Shown here piece after piece: positions 1 to 9,769 of a stretch of DNA of 64,000 nt (its first letter is position 1; each line of letters starts with the position of its first letter). Source of the DNA: Bradyrhizobium septentrionale (GTDB taxonomy: Bacteria > Pseudomonadota > Alphaproteobacteria > Rhizobiales > Xanthobacteraceae). Under the pieces are notes generated by a model. That model was not told the DNA's origin and made no database searches. It saw only the letters and a list, made by a program, of their open reading frames with translations. The DNA lies in the NCBI RefSeq assembly GCF_011516645.4, contig NZ_CP088285.1:7210501-7274500 (forward strand), in the 5' to 3' direction. The position numbers and the translations under genes are program-made.

Positions 1-221
1 TGGCCGAGCGTGAAGGGCAGGGTCATGCCGCGGGTAGTGTCGAGCCTCTTGCCGCCGCCGAGATCGGCGTATCCGTCCTGGATGTGGAGATCGGAATGGC
101 ACAGGCCGCAGCGTTCGATGCGCACCAGCACCTCGCGCCCTTGCGGCTTCGGTGTGTCGACGATGGTTTCGCACAGCGGCGCATCGAATTTGACAAGGGA
201 TTGGCGGACCATACGCGCCAT
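1..221 (-). CDS. Zinc-dependent alcohol dehydrogenase, N-terminal part (truncated by window edge)
   Basis: Only the first 73 codons lie in the window. The reading frame starts at an ATG at 221 and runs off the left edge. It contains RCGLCHSDLHIQDG, the catalytic zinc-site Cys and the CHSD motif of the medium-chain GroES-like alcohol dehydrogenase family, so an NAD(P)-dependent alcohol/aldehyde oxidoreductase of the cytoplasm is likely. AGGAG lies about 8 bases before the ATG. It starts only 19 bases after the rsmA stop on the same strand and may be read from the lpt-rsmA transcript, although the function is unrelated. The substrate cannot be told from this fragment. Confidence 0.8.
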   Translation of the reverse strand, partial: MARMVRQSLVKFDAPLCETIVDTPKPQGREVLVRIERCGLCHSDLHIQDGYADLGGGKRLDTTRGMTLPFTLG

Positions 222-240
222 TACGTTTTCTCCTGATGTT

Positions 241-1095
241 TTATTTTGTGGACCGTATATCGGCCAATTCCCGAGCCATGGCAACAAAGCCCGCGACCGG
301 AATGGTTTCGGCGCGCCGCGTCGCATCGACATGGGCTGCGGCGGCAAGCCGCGCCGGATCGACCGACAGCGATTTCAGGCTCTGGCGCAGCATCTTGCGG
401 CGCTGGCCGAAGGCGGCGGCCGCCACCTGCTCGAGCATGCGGCGATCGCACGGTTCGGGCGCGGCGCGCGGTATCAATCGTACCACCGAGGAGGTGACCT
501 TCGGTTGCGGCACGAATGCTGCGGGCGAAATGTCGAACAGGATCTTGGTCTCGGCGCGCCAGTTGGCGAGCACCGCGAGCCGGCCATACGCCTCCTCATC
601 CTCATGGGCGACGATGCGCTCGGCGACCTCGCGCTGGAACATCAGCACCATGGTGTCGTACCAAGGCGGCCAAGGCTCGATCGACAGCCAGTCGACCAGG
701 AGCTGGGTTGCGATGTTGTAGGGCAGGTTGGCTATGATCTTGGCCTTGCCGCCGTCAAGCAGGGGACGTGGATCGAAATCTTGCGCATCGCCATGCACGA
801 TCTCGATGCGGCCGGGATAGCGCTTGACGATGTAGTCGAGCGCGGCAAGCGCCCGCTCGTCGCGCTCGATGGCGATCACGCGCTTGGCGCCGAGCGCCAG
901 CAACGCGCGCGTCAACCCGCCGGGGCCGGGCCCGACCTCGATCACGGTGGAGTCTTCCAGCGGACCCGCCGCGCGGGCAATCCGCGCGGTGAGATTGAGA
1001 TCGAGCAGGAAATTCTGGCCGAGAGATTTGCGCGCCGACAGCGAATGCTCGCGAATGACGTCGCGCAGCGGTGGCAGATCGTCGATCGCGCTCAC
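241..1095 (-). CDS. rsmA: 16S rRNA (adenine(1518)-N(6)/adenine(1519)-N(6))-dimethyltransferase
   Basis: RsmA (KsgA) dimethylates two adjacent adenines in the 3'-terminal helix of 16S rRNA late in 30S assembly, using S-adenosylmethionine. The 284-residue product shows the family lead-in SLGQNFLLD (residues 24-32), the SAM-binding [10 protein letters not shown] (53-62) and the catalytic NLPYNI (123-128). I chose the GTG at 1095 because it overlaps the pdxA stop codon as GTGA. This gives the usual family length, whereas upstream in-frame codons would only extend into pdxA. No clear Shine-Dalgarno precedes it, so translational coupling to pdxA is likely. It is the last gene of the lptF-lptG-lptD-surA-pdxA-rsmA run. 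Confidence 0.96.
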   Translation of the reverse strand: MSAIDDLPPLRDVIREHSLSARKSLGQNFLLDLNLTARIARAAGPLEDSTVIEVGPGPGGLTRALLALGAKRVIAIERDERALAALDYIVKRYPGRIEIVHGDAQDFDPRPLLDGGKAKIIANLPYNIATQLLVDWLSIEPWPPWYDTMVLMFQREVAERIVAHEDEEAYGRLAVLANWRAETKILFDISPAAFVPQPKVTSSVVRLIPRAAPEPCDRRMLEQVAAAAFGQRRKMLRQSLKSLSVDPARLAAAAHVDATRRAETIPVAGFVAMARELADIRSTK

Positions 1096-2096
1096 GTCGT
1101 GCGCGCGGCTGCCATGCGCGCGGCGAGCCGCAACGCGGCGATCAGGCTCGAGGGATTGGCCTTGCCGCTGCCGGCGATATCGAACGCGGTGCCGTGGTCG
1201 GGCGACGTCCGGATGAAGGGCAGTCCCAGCGTGACGTTGACGGCGTCCTCGAACGCGACGGTCTTGATCGGGATCAGCGCCTGATCGTGATACATGCAGA
1301 TCGCGCAATCATAGTTTTTTCGCGCGGCTGCGTGGAACATGGTGTCGGCCGGCAGCGGGCCGCGGACGGCAATGCCGTCGCGGCGCAGGATCTCGACGGC
1401 GGGCGCGATGATCTCGACGTCCTCCATGCCGAGCGTGCCGTCTTCGCCGGCATGCGGATTGAGGCCGGCGATGGCAAGCCGCGGGGCCGCGAGGCCGAAC
1501 CGCGCCTTCATGTCCGCGACCACGATCCGCGCCGTCGACACGATCAGATCGGTCGACAATTGCGCCAGCGCCTCGCGGACCGAAACATGGATCGTCACCG
1601 GGACGACGGCGAGTGCCGGCGACCACAGCATCATCACCGGCTGCGGTGCGCGCCCGCTACGGGCGGCCAGCTCGGCGAGGAATTCGGTATGGCCGGGATG
1701 ACGGAAGCCGGCGCGGTACAGCACGTTCTTGGCGATCGGATTGGTGACGACGGCGCCGGCCTTGCCGGAGGCAACATCGGCGACGGCCTGACGGATCGAG
1801 GCCAGCGCGGCGGCGGCACTGCTGTCGTCCGGCTTGCCCGGTCGCGCCGTCGCCGCCTTGCCGGTCGCAACGACGGGCAGGGCGCGTGCAAATGCCGTGG
1901 ACGCCTCCTCGGCGCTGACCTCGGCAAACTCGACGGCAAGCCCGAGCGTCCTGGCGCGTTCGGCAAGGGAGGCACGGTCGCCGAGCACGTAGAACGGCGG
2001 CAGATCGAGTTCGCGGCGGCGCAGCCATGCTGCGAGCGTGATGTCGGGGCCGATGCCTGCGGGCTCGCCGGATGTCAGTGCGAGAGGTTGAGCCAT
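1092..2096 (-). CDS. pdxA: 4-hydroxythreonine-4-phosphate dehydrogenase
   Basis: PdxA oxidises 4-phosphohydroxy-L-threonine in the DXP-dependent pathway to pyridoxal phosphate; it is a cytoplasmic NAD(P)- and metal-dependent enzyme. The 334-residue length is normal. Family segments visible include [12 protein letters not shown] near the N terminus, [17 protein letters not shown] (metal-site histidine) and [11 protein letters not shown] near residue 260. It follows surA by 17 bases and overlaps rsmA by 4 bases. The surA-pdxA-rsmA order is a widespread proteobacterial arrangement. Confidence 0.96.
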   Translation of the reverse strand: MAQPLALTSGEPAGIGPDITLAAWLRRRELDLPPFYVLGDRASLAERARTLGLAVEFAEVSAEEASTAFARALPVVATGKAATARPGKPDDSSAAAALASIRQAVADVASGKAGAVVTNPIAKNVLYRAGFRHPGHTEFLAELAARSGRAPQPVMMLWSPALAVVPVTIHVSVREALAQLSTDLIVSTARIVVADMKARFGLAAPRLAIAGLNPHAGEDGTLGMEDVEIIAPAVEILRRDGIAVRGPLPADTMFHAAARKNYDCAICMYHDQALIPIKTVAFEDAVNVTLGLPFIRTSPDHGTAFDIAGSGKANPSSLIAALRLAARMAAARTT

Positions 2097-2113
2097 GCGT
2101 CAACGATAGTCGA

Positions 2114-3070
2114 TCATCGCCCGCCTGGGTATTCGATCATCGCGGCTTTTCGGACTTCCTGCAGGTAGGCCTTCGACTTCGCCTCGTACTTCTGCACGTA
2201 CATCTTGTCCCGCACCTCACGCTTCTTCGGCGTGTCCACGGTGGTTGCCTTCCTGCCGCAGAGCGCGACCATTTCGATGCCCTGCTTGGTGACTTCAGGA
2301 GGGGTGAGGTGGCCGACCGGGGTCTTGTCCAGGATGTCGCGCAGCGCCTGCGGCAGGTCGGCCGAGGTCTTCACGACGATTTCGCGGATCGCGGCGTTGC
2401 GCATCGACTTGAAGGAGGTGTTGGCCTCCTCGCAAGAGGTCACGCGCTCGCGCAGGCTCTCCGCTTCCTTGCGGCGGCCCTCGAACTCCGACTGCGGCGC
2501 GCCGCGGGGGATGATCAGGACGACCGGCTGCATCCTGTATTCGAAGGCTTCGGCGTCGGCGGCTTCCCCAGTCTCCTTGACCGCGTTGTTCACGTCCTTT
2601 TCGCCGACCTGCAGGCTTTCCTTGAAGCGGCCGCGGACCAGGCTGGTCCAGACCATGTCGGCCCTGATGCGCTGCTTCAGCGTATCCGGGCGGATGCCCT
2701 TGCTTTCCAGCACCTTGGTGAGCTGATCGTTCGAAAGCCGCATCCGCTGCGCCATTCCGCCGTAGGACTGTTCGATATCGTTGGCGGAGGGATCGACGCC
2801 AAATTTCTTGGCTTCCTTGATCTTCAGCTTCTCATCGATCAGGTCGTCGAGGACGGCCTTTCGATCGGGGGCCTTGCCGCCGGTGAGGGCGTTCAGCTTG
2901 GCGCGCATCTCGATGTCGTAATTGGTGATGGGTTCGCCATTGACCATCACGGCGATGGTCTGGGCGTGCAATCGCGCACCGCCTCCCAGCAGGAGGGCAA
3001 GCGCCAGCACGGTACTCAACAACAGGGAATGGCGGCGCGTCGGCGGGCTAGCAGTCGTCATTATTGTCAT
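2114..3070 (-). CDS. surA: SurA-like periplasmic chaperone / peptidyl-prolyl isomerase
   Basis: Predicted periplasmic outer-membrane-protein chaperone of 318 residues. An N-terminal signal peptide (hydrophobic core about residues 15-32, then AQT) precedes a SurA N-terminal domain: MVNGEPITNYDIE, LIDEKLKIKEAKK and DQLTKVLESKGI. The C-terminal part (about 180-280) resembles one parvulin domain, ending GHLTPPEVTKQGIEMV, but it is divergent and isomerase activity is uncertain. E. coli SurA has two parvulin domains and about 430 residues, so this is the short alphaproteobacterial form. Its position directly after lptD fits a role in folding LptD and other barrel proteins. Confidence 0.88.
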   Translation of the reverse strand: MTIMTTASPPTRRHSLLLSTVLALALLLGGGARLHAQTIAVMVNGEPITNYDIEMRAKLNALTGGKAPDRKAVLDDLIDEKLKIKEAKKFGVDPSANDIEQSYGGMAQRMRLSNDQLTKVLESKGIRPDTLKQRIRADMVWTSLVRGRFKESLQVGEKDVNNAVKETGEAADAEAFEYRMQPVVLIIPRGAPQSEFEGRRKEAESLRERVTSCEEANTSFKSMRNAAIREIVVKTSADLPQALRDILDKTPVGHLTPPEVTKQGIEMVALCGRKATTVDTPKKREVRDKMYVQKYEAKSKAYLQEVRKAAMIEYPGGR

Positions 3071-3140
3071 GTCAGCCGTTTAAACCAATTCAAGCCGGAG
3101 CCACAGGCCCCCGGGCAATTCAAGCCAAGCCCCTCACTCG

Positions 3141-5636
3141 CTACTGCACACCAGCCGAACTGCTGGTCGTGGAGGTTTGCGCGATCGTCCGCAGGCCGAT
3201 CTGGAACATGAACGCGTGGCTGAGGACGGGCGGTGTCGAGCCCGCCTGATAGGTATAGGAAGTGACATAGTTGGCCGCCAGCACGAAGCAGTCGTCCACA
3301 TAGCCCGCGCCGAACGCATACTGGTTGATTTTGTTCGCTTCAAGGTCCCAGCGGGCCGCGCCCTGAACCACCCAGTTCGACGCCACCTTGACCGATCCGC
3401 TGGTGAGAATGCCTTCGCGGCGCGTCAGGTAGCCGAGCTCCGGCTGCGCTGCATAATCGCCATACGTGACGGCGACCGACCAGCGGTCGAAATTCGCGCT
3501 CGCCGTGGCCTCGAACCGGTTGATGTTCCAGGTTTCCTCATCCATCCGCGAGCGCACGCTGAACGTATAGGTGCGGTTCGGCGAATAGGCGACGCTCGCG
3601 ACATAATCGGAACGCGGGTTCTGCAGGCCGGAGTCGACACCGGTGTTGGTCATGTCGGTGACCGCGAACGAATTCAGCCCGAACATCTGGTAGGACTGCC
3701 CGAACATCGTCTTGACGCTACCACCGCGATCGAACTGCGTGGTGGCCTGCACGCCGACATTGGCGCGGCCGCCGCCTTCGACGCGATCGTAGCCGGAGAA
3801 CTTGTCGACCGCGAACAGGTTGCTGGTGTCGAACACCAGGCTCTGTGCATCCTCGTTCGGAAGCTTGCCGGCATCAGGCTCGTTGGGCCGGATGATGACC
3901 TGCGCAATCGGCTCGACGGTGGTCGTGCCCCACGGCTGCACATTGATGAACGGGTAGCGGTATTCGAAGCCGACAGTCGGCATCATGCGGACCGTCTGGG
4001 TGTCGCCGACCGGCAGGAAGTTGGAAACGCCCGGCTGGTTCGAGACGTCGGCGTTGATGGCGTCGGCGCGGATGCTGGCGAACGGCGTCCAGATCTGGCC
4101 GAGCGGGTCGGTGTAGGACTTGCGCCACTGCGCCTCGGCCGTCAGCCTGGTGTAGGTGCCCGGCATGCCGCGCAGCAGGCACTGCGACGGCGTCCGGGCC
4201 AGCGGATCGGCGGACGTCAAACTGCACAGGCCAGCGGTGTTGGCGATCGTCGTGATCGGATCGAACACCGCGGTTTCGCGGGTCAGGTTGACGAAGTTCA
4301 TCTTGTAGCTGACTTCGCCACCCAGGATCGGGCTGTTGATCACGTTGTTGTAGTCGACGACTGGGGCGACCACGGGCACCTGGTTCTGGTTGCCCGAGTA
4401 GCTGAGGTAGTAGATCGCGCGCGCGTCAAAGTAGCTGCGGTCGCCGACACCGGTCAGATAGAGCTGCGAGATCGCCTCGGTGGGCAGCGACAGGAAGGAT
4501 CCGAACGGGTCCTTGTACTGGGCGAGCCGGTAGTCGGACATGAAGAAGTAGTCGGACAGCACCACGCCGTCCCAGCCCCAGACCCATTTGTCGTTCAGCG
4601 CGAACTGGCCCTTGGTGTCGACGCCCCAGCGGAATTGGCGATCGCCGGGCTGGCCGGTAAAGGCGCCCTGGTCGAGCTGGTCGATGCCGTAGAGCCGAAC
4701 CTGATAGGAGCCGCTCGACAGACGCTGGCGGAATTCGCTCTGGAACAGCACGCCCTGCCGCGACGTGATGCGCGGATTGAAGGTAGCGTCCATGTCAGGC
4801 GCGATCGCCCAATAATAGGGGATTTCGACGCCGTAACCGAAGGCCGTGTACGAGGTGAAGCCCGGCATCAGGAAGCCGCTCTTGCGCTTCACGGTCGGAT
4901 CGGGTGTCGAGAAATAGGGCAGATAGGCCATCGGAACGCCGAAGAACTCGAGCTGGGCGTTCTCGAAATAGAGCATCTTCTCGGTCTGGTTATGGATGAT
5001 GCGCGCGCCCTTGACCTGCCAGAGCGGCGGCTTCTTCGGATCATCCTTACAGGGCGCGCAGGCGGTATAAACGCCGTTGTCGAACACCGTGTAATTGCCG
5101 CTGGACCGATCGGCGCGGGTCGCCGCCATCCGGGTCTGGTCTTCAGTATCGACGCGCAGCGAATCGACGAAACCGTCGCGGTAGTCGTCGCTGAGATCCA
5201 TGATGTTGGCGTAGGTGATCTTGCCTTCCGCATCGGTCATGCGGATGTTGCCTTCGGCATGAAGACGCTTGGTCTTCTGGTCGTAGATGACCTTGTCGGC
5301 CTCCACGCTGGTGCCGTTGTAGAACATCTGCACGTTGCCGACGGCCGAGATGCGGCTGTTGTTGTAGTCGTAATCGACCTCGGTCGCCTGAACGAGCATC
5401 TGCCCGTCGTTCTTGGCCGGCGGGCGGGTCGGCTTCGGCGGACGCGGATTGTAGGTGAAGGACTGCGCGTGCGCCGGCGTCGCCACGACAATGTCGAGCG
5501 CGCCGACCACGACGAACGCGGTGAGGAGGGCGGAGATGGTGGCGCCAAACGCGGCCACGCGGCTCCGTTGACGGCGCAGGGCACTGCGCCGCCCGAATGC
5601 AGGCGACATCAACTGGCGGGCGGCGACGGTAGCCAC
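3141..5636 (-). CDS. lptD: LPS-assembly outer-membrane protein LptD
   Basis: LptD is the beta-barrel half of the LptD-LptE translocon that places lipopolysaccharide in the outer leaflet. The 831-residue product has a long leader (hydrophobic stretch about 29-50, ending ATPAHAQS). An OstA/LptA-like beta-jellyroll follows (about 80-200, with VDYDYNNSRISAVGNV and GNIRM). A large aromatic-rich barrel occupies the rest and contains KRKSGFLMPGF, a hallmark of LptD. The GTG start at 5636 shares a base with the lptG stop (TAGTG). An ATG nine codons downstream is an alternative. Two cysteines in the jellyroll (TACAPCKDD) could form a disulfide, but the four-Cys pattern of E. coli is not obvious. Confidence 0.95.
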   Translation of the reverse strand: MATVAARQLMSPAFGRRSALRRQRSRVAAFGATISALLTAFVVVGALDIVVATPAHAQSFTYNPRPPKPTRPPAKNDGQMLVQATEVDYDYNNSRISAVGNVQMFYNGTSVEADKVIYDQKTKRLHAEGNIRMTDAEGKITYANIMDLSDDYRDGFVDSLRVDTEDQTRMAATRADRSSGNYTVFDNGVYTACAPCKDDPKKPPLWQVKGARIIHNQTEKMLYFENAQLEFFGVPMAYLPYFSTPDPTVKRKSGFLMPGFTSYTAFGYGVEIPYYWAIAPDMDATFNPRITSRQGVLFQSEFRQRLSSGSYQVRLYGIDQLDQGAFTGQPGDRQFRWGVDTKGQFALNDKWVWGWDGVVLSDYFFMSDYRLAQYKDPFGSFLSLPTEAISQLYLTGVGDRSYFDARAIYYLSYSGNQNQVPVVAPVVDYNNVINSPILGGEVSYKMNFVNLTRETAVFDPITTIANTAGLCSLTSADPLARTPSQCLLRGMPGTYTRLTAEAQWRKSYTDPLGQIWTPFASIRADAINADVSNQPGVSNFLPVGDTQTVRMMPTVGFEYRYPFINVQPWGTTTVEPIAQVIIRPNEPDAGKLPNEDAQSLVFDTSNLFAVDKFSGYDRVEGGGRANVGVQATTQFDRGGSVKTMFGQSYQMFGLNSFAVTDMTNTGVDSGLQNPRSDYVASVAYSPNRTYTFSVRSRMDEETWNINRFEATASANFDRWSVAVTYGDYAAQPELGYLTRREGILTSGSVKVASNWVVQGAARWDLEANKINQYAFGAGYVDDCFVLAANYVTSYTYQAGSTPPVLSHAFMFQIGLRTIAQTSTTSSSAGVQ

Positions 5637-6733
5637 TACCCGTCCTCCTGGTACAGCAAGGCTAAGAAGCCGGTGAGGCTACCCACAACGACAGGCAACC
5701 ACGCCGCAGCGATGGGATGCATCAACTCAGCCTTGCTCAAATCTTCAGTTACTTTCGACAGAACGTAGAGCAGAAAGCCTGCGCCCACGCCACTCAAAAC
5801 CATCTTCTGCACGCCGCCCATCCGGAAGAAACGAAGGCTCACAGAAGCCGCCAACATCACCATCGCAGCCAGCAAAAATGGCTGCGCGATGAGCTTTTGA
5901 TACTGCAAGCGATAGCCCGCCGTCGCGAACCCCGAACTCTCCGACGAACGGATGTAGGTCGGCAGTTGCCAAAAGGACACAGTTTCGGGGGTGGAGAAAC
6001 TGTTGCGCACCTGTGCCGGAGTAAGGGTGGTGGTCAGGTAGAAGGTGTCCTGGTCCTGCGGAGGCTTGTCGAGGGTGTATCTGCGTACGCCCTTGAACAC
6101 CCAGCGCCCTTCTTCGAGCGCCGCTTCGCGGGCTTCGATTCGTTCCTTGAACTGCAGCGCCGTATCGAATCGAAACACGGTGAGGCCGGTCAGCCGGACG
6201 CCCTGCTGCTCGCTGCGGGCGGCATTGATGATCGCCTGACCCTCGTCGTTGATCTGGTTCAGCCAGAAGCCGGCCGCATCCTGGATGCCGCCGCCCGGCG
6301 CCGAGCCGAACAGCTCGGCCTCCATGCGTTTAGAAAGTTCGCGCAGATTGGCCGACACCGGATTGTAGGCCGTGGTCGCGAAGACGCCGAGCACGATCGC
6401 ACTGACCAGCGCCGGCGAGATGAACTGCCAGGCCGAGACGCCGGCGGCGCGCGCCACGACGAGCTCGAGCCGTCGCGACAAGGCGAGATAGCAGGTCATC
6501 GCGCCGATCAGCACGCAGAACGGCATCAGCTTCTCGAGCAGTTGCGGCACGCGAAACAGCGAGGTCTCCGCGACCGTGATCGCGGAGGCTCCGACGAGGC
6601 CCGACGTCTTGCGCACCATCTCGATGTAATCGACCAGCACGAGCAGCACGAAGATGCCCGCGAACACGCCCACCGCCGCGACGACGAAGCGGCCTGCGAA
6701 ATAACGCCCGAGCGTGTTTGTCACCATGCTCAT
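5636..6733 (-). CDS. lptG: LPS export ABC transporter permease LptG
   Basis: Inner-membrane permease of 365 residues that, with LptF and LptB, extracts LPS and pushes it along the Lpt bridge. An N-terminal membrane pair spans about 10-85, followed by SRRLELVVARAAGVSAWQF, the LptF/LptG coupling-helix signature. A periplasmic beta-jellyroll domain spans about 110-270. Three C-terminal membrane helices follow, ending GSLTGFLALLYQ. Its ATG overlaps the lptF stop as ATGA, and its stop shares a base with the lptD start, so the three are translationally coupled. LptB and LptE are not in this window. Confidence 0.95.
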   Translation of the reverse strand: MSMVTNTLGRYFAGRFVVAAVGVFAGIFVLLVLVDYIEMVRKTSGLVGASAITVAETSLFRVPQLLEKLMPFCVLIGAMTCYLALSRRLELVVARAAGVSAWQFISPALVSAIVLGVFATTAYNPVSANLRELSKRMEAELFGSAPGGGIQDAAGFWLNQINDEGQAIINAARSEQQGVRLTGLTVFRFDTALQFKERIEAREAALEEGRWVFKGVRRYTLDKPPQDQDTFYLTTTLTPAQVRNSFSTPETVSFWQLPTYIRSSESSGFATAGYRLQYQKLIAQPFLLAAMVMLAASVSLRFFRMGGVQKMVLSGVGAGFLLYVLSKVTEDLSKAELMHPIAAAWLPVVVGSLTGFLALLYQEDG

Positions 6734-7896
6734 GCGGTTGCCGGCCTCCGGAAGAGGCGCGCAATGCGCTCGTTGCTCCTGTTGATCGCTTCCATCAGCG
6801 CCGCCGGCGGCTCGACGACTACGCCGCCGACGATCATCCAGATGCCGATGCCGATGCCACCGAACAGCATCAGATACTGCACGAGCGCCGCCAGCGGCGA
6901 CTTCACCGCCATGACGGAGCAGGCGAATCCGACCATGCGCAGCCCGAACACCGCGAACACCGAGCCGCCGATCGAGAAATTGCGGCTTTGGCGCGTGGTG
7001 CGCGGCGCACCGAGGAAGGCAAAGGTGAGGGCCGCGAACGCGAACGGATAGATCGGCGCCATGAAGCGATCATGCAGCTCGGCGAAGAACTGGCCCGACA
7101 GCTGTTGATAGGTCTGATCGTTCTCGTCCGGCCACATCAGTTCCCAGAGGTAACGTTCGCGAATCCCGAGCGTGACGTCGCGGCCTTGCGAGAATTTCGA
7201 CATGTCGAAGGCGTAGCGCTGAAACACCACCAGCGTCGGATCGCGCTTGCCGACTTCGAATCGCTCGAGATTGCCGTCCTCCAGCACGAGATACGAGCCG
7301 CTCTCGTTCTTCAGCACGGTGCCGTGGTCGGCAACGATGGTGACGCGCTGCTGCGGATCGCGGCGGTCGTCGACGAAGACGCCGCCGAGCACGCCGCCGG
7401 GCAGGCGCTCGCGGATGCGAATCGTCAGATTTTGGTCGAGTTGGGCGAAGCGGCCGGGCTGCAGGATGTTGGTCAGCACGTCGGCAGTGATCTCGGCATC
7501 CCACTGCTTGATTCGGCGCATGCCGTCGGGAGCGAGATAGGCGCCGATGAAGGCGACCAGCGCCGCGACCACGCAGGTGGCAAAGAAGAACGGCCGGAAC
7601 AGCCGGAACGGCGAGAAGCCCGCCGCGTTCATCACGATGATCTCGGAATCGGTCGCGAGCTTGTTCAGCGTGTGGGAGATCGCGATCATCAGCGCGATCG
7701 GGGCGATGATCAGGACCAGGGCCGGAATCACGAGACTGGTGATGCCGAGGAAGGTCAGGATGGTCTGACCCTGGCTCGTCATCAGGTCGATGCCGCGCAA
7801 CGCCTGCGTAATCCAGATCACGCCGGTGAGGCTGACCAGGACAAGCGCAAACGACGCCAGCGTCGTTTTGAAGATGTACTTGTCGATCGACCCCAT
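6730..7896 (-). CDS. lptF: LPS export ABC transporter permease LptF
   Basis: Partner permease of LptG in the LptB2FG complex and the first gene of the operon. The chosen ATG at 7896 gives MGSIDKYIFKTTLASF, the usual LptF beginning, and a 388-residue product. The open frame continues upstream to 8040, but that stretch is Arg/Gly-rich and lacks protein character. Membrane helices occur near 10-35, 55-80 and 100-120. The coupling segment NKLATDSEIIVMNAAGFSPF is clear. A soluble periplasmic domain (about 130-270) and three C-terminal helices complete the fold. Confidence 0.94.
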   Translation of the reverse strand: MGSIDKYIFKTTLASFALVLVSLTGVIWITQALRGIDLMTSQGQTILTFLGITSLVIPALVLIIAPIALMIAISHTLNKLATDSEIIVMNAAGFSPFRLFRPFFFATCVVAALVAFIGAYLAPDGMRRIKQWDAEITADVLTNILQPGRFAQLDQNLTIRIRERLPGGVLGGVFVDDRRDPQQRVTIVADHGTVLKNESGSYLVLEDGNLERFEVGKRDPTLVVFQRYAFDMSKFSQGRDVTLGIRERYLWELMWPDENDQTYQQLSGQFFAELHDRFMAPIYPFAFAALTFAFLGAPRTTRQSRNFSIGGSVFAVFGLRMVGFACSVMAVKSPLAALVQYLMLFGGIGIGIWMIVGGVVVEPPAALMEAINRSNERIARLFRRPATA

Positions 7897-8254
7897 TGCT
7901 ACCGCACGACCCCCACGACCCCCTTCGCACGCCAAAACGCACGGCTTTCGACCAATCCCGTCAACCCGGGTTCCCCTTTGGTCGAGCCGCGGACCCGTCC
8001 GGCTCACACTCTGACTACCATCCCTTTGATCCCTCAACAAAATGGCCGAGCCAAGGCACGCTTAATTTATGGTTAATTATTCGCTTTTGTGACCTTCCGG
8101 CCACTCCGGCGCTTGGCAGCGGCGCGGCCGACAGGTCATAGTGTGTCACAAGCCCGGTCCGGGGCATTCCGGACCGCTATCGCAATGCTCATCCCGCGTG
8201 CCGGAAGGACCGCCTCAGGTCCGAGCAACACCCTGAGTTCTGGAGGATTTTCCT
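7897..8254. promoter_or_regulatory. Divergent intergenic region between lptF and pepA
   Basis: This 358-base gap separates two divergent units, so it must hold both promoters. The most AT-rich part is at about 8058-8092. I could not assign a convincing -35/-10 pair on either strand. A GGAGG lies at 8241-8245 and serves pepA. No small gene or strong hairpin was seen. Confidence 0.4.
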
Positions 8255-9754
8255 ATGTCCGACGCCGTCAAGGTCGGCTTTGTCCCATTCTCCGCGTCTG
8301 CTCGCGGCATCCTGGTGGTCTTTTGCGACGAGCAGTTGAAGCTGGGAGCCGTCACCCGGAAGGCGCTGGGAGCTGCCGCCGAGACGGTGAAGCGGGCCGC
8401 GGCCGCCAACCAGTTCAAGGGCGAGAGCGGGGCAACGCTCGACATCCTGGCGCCCGAGGGAATCAAGGTCGAGCGGCTGATCGTGATCGGCACTGGCAAG
8501 CCGGCCGACCTCAAGGAGAAGGATTCTCTCAAATTCGGCGGTTTGGCGGCCGGCAAGCTCAACGCTGGCAGCGCTGCGATGACCGTCTTCGCCGAACTGC
8601 CCGATGCCGCGATGGCGGCGGACCAGGCGGCGGCGATCGCCACCGGCATCCGCCTGCGCGCCTACAAGTTCGACCGCTACAAGACCAGGAAGAAGCACGA
8701 GGACGGCGCCGTGCGGGCCGACGTCTCGATTGCGGTCGACGATGTTGCTGCCGCGAGGAAGGCCTTCGCGCCCGAAGCGCCCATTGTCGACGGCGTGAAC
8801 CTGGCGCGTGAGCTCGTCAACGAGCCGCCGAACGTGCTGTACCCCGAAGAGTTCGCGCGTCGCGCCAGCCAGCTTCGCAAGCTCGGCGTCAGTGTCGAGG
8901 TGCTCGACGTCAAGGCGATGACCAAGCTCGGCATGGGCGCGCTGCTCGGCGTTGGGCAGGGCTCGGCGCGGCCAAGTCGTACCGTGATCATGCGCTGGAA
9001 CGGCGGCAAGAAGAGCGAGGCGCCGGTCGCGTTCGTCGGCAAGGGCGTCTGCTTCGACACCGGCGGCATCTCCATCAAGTCGGCCGGCGGCATGGAGGAT
9101 ATGAAGGGTGACATGGGCGGCGCAGCCTGCGTGGTCGGGCTGATGCACGCGCTCGCGGCGCGCAAGGCCCGCGTCAACGCGGTCGGCGCCATCGGCCTCG
9201 TCGAGAACATGCCCGACGGCAATGCGCAGCGTCCCGGCGACATCGTCACCTCGATGTCGGGCCAGACCATCGAGATCATCAACACCGACGCCGAGGGGCG
9301 CCTCGTGCTCGCCGACGTGCTCTGGTACGTCGCCAAAAAGTTCAAGCCGAAATTCATGGTCGATCTCGCAACGCTGACCGGCGCGATCATGGTCGCGCTC
9401 GGCACCGACCACGCCGGCATGTTCTCCAACAATGACGAGCTCGCCGAGCGCCTGGCCAATGTCGGTATCGAGACCGGCGAGAAAGTCTGGCGCATGCCGC
9501 TCGGTCCCGAATACGACAAGCAGATCGACTCGCAATTCGCCGACATGAAGAACACCGGCGGGCGCAATGGCGGCTCGATCACGGCAGCGCAATTCCTGCA
9601 GCGTTTCGTCGACGGCACGCCCTGGGCCCATCTCGACATCGCCGGCACCGCGATGGGCGCGCCGAAGACCGAGATCAATCAGAGCTGGGGATCGGGTTAT
9701 GGCGTCCGGCTGCTCGAGCGGCTGGTCTCCGAGTATTATGAGGCCAAGAAATAA
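8255..9754 (+). CDS. pepA: Leucyl aminopeptidase (M17 family)
   Basis: Cytoplasmic di-manganese/zinc exopeptidase that removes N-terminal residues, leucine preferentially. The 499-residue length is normal. The M17 signature NTDAEGRL begins at residue 343. Other metal and active-site segments are visible: [11 protein letters not shown] with the ISIKSA lysine, and [10 protein letters not shown]. The ATG at 8255 is preceded by GGAGG. It is followed 15 bases later by holC; pepA-holC linkage is common in proteobacteria. In some bacteria PepA also binds DNA, but nothing here shows that role. Confidence 0.96.
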   Translation: MSDAVKVGFVPFSASARGILVVFCDEQLKLGAVTRKALGAAAETVKRAAAANQFKGESGATLDILAPEGIKVERLIVIGTGKPADLKEKDSLKFGGLAAGKLNAGSAAMTVFAELPDAAMAADQAAAIATGIRLRAYKFDRYKTRKKHEDGAVRADVSIAVDDVAAARKAFAPEAPIVDGVNLARELVNEPPNVLYPEEFARRASQLRKLGVSVEVLDVKAMTKLGMGALLGVGQGSARPSRTVIMRWNGGKKSEAPVAFVGKGVCFDTGGISIKSAGGMEDMKGDMGGAACVVGLMHALAARKARVNAVGAIGLVENMPDGNAQRPGDIVTSMSGQTIEIINTDAEGRLVLADVLWYVAKKFKPKFMVDLATLTGAIMVALGTDHAGMFSNNDELAERLANVGIETGEKVWRMPLGPEYDKQIDSQFADMKNTGGRNGGSITAAQFLQRFVDGTPWAHLDIAGTAMGAPKTEINQSWGSGYGVRLLERLVSEYYEAKK

Positions 9755-9769
9755 AGTGTCAGCCGCCGC

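Noticed and set aside
10..1284. Long + strand frame opposite rsmA and the ADH gene
   Set aside because: It is a GC-driven shadow rich in Arg/Gly/His; the minus-strand frame has all RsmA motifs.
3177..5768. 863-codon + strand frame opposite lptD
   Set aside because: Shadow of lptD; it has no recognisable domain, and lptD carries the signal peptide, jellyroll and barrel.
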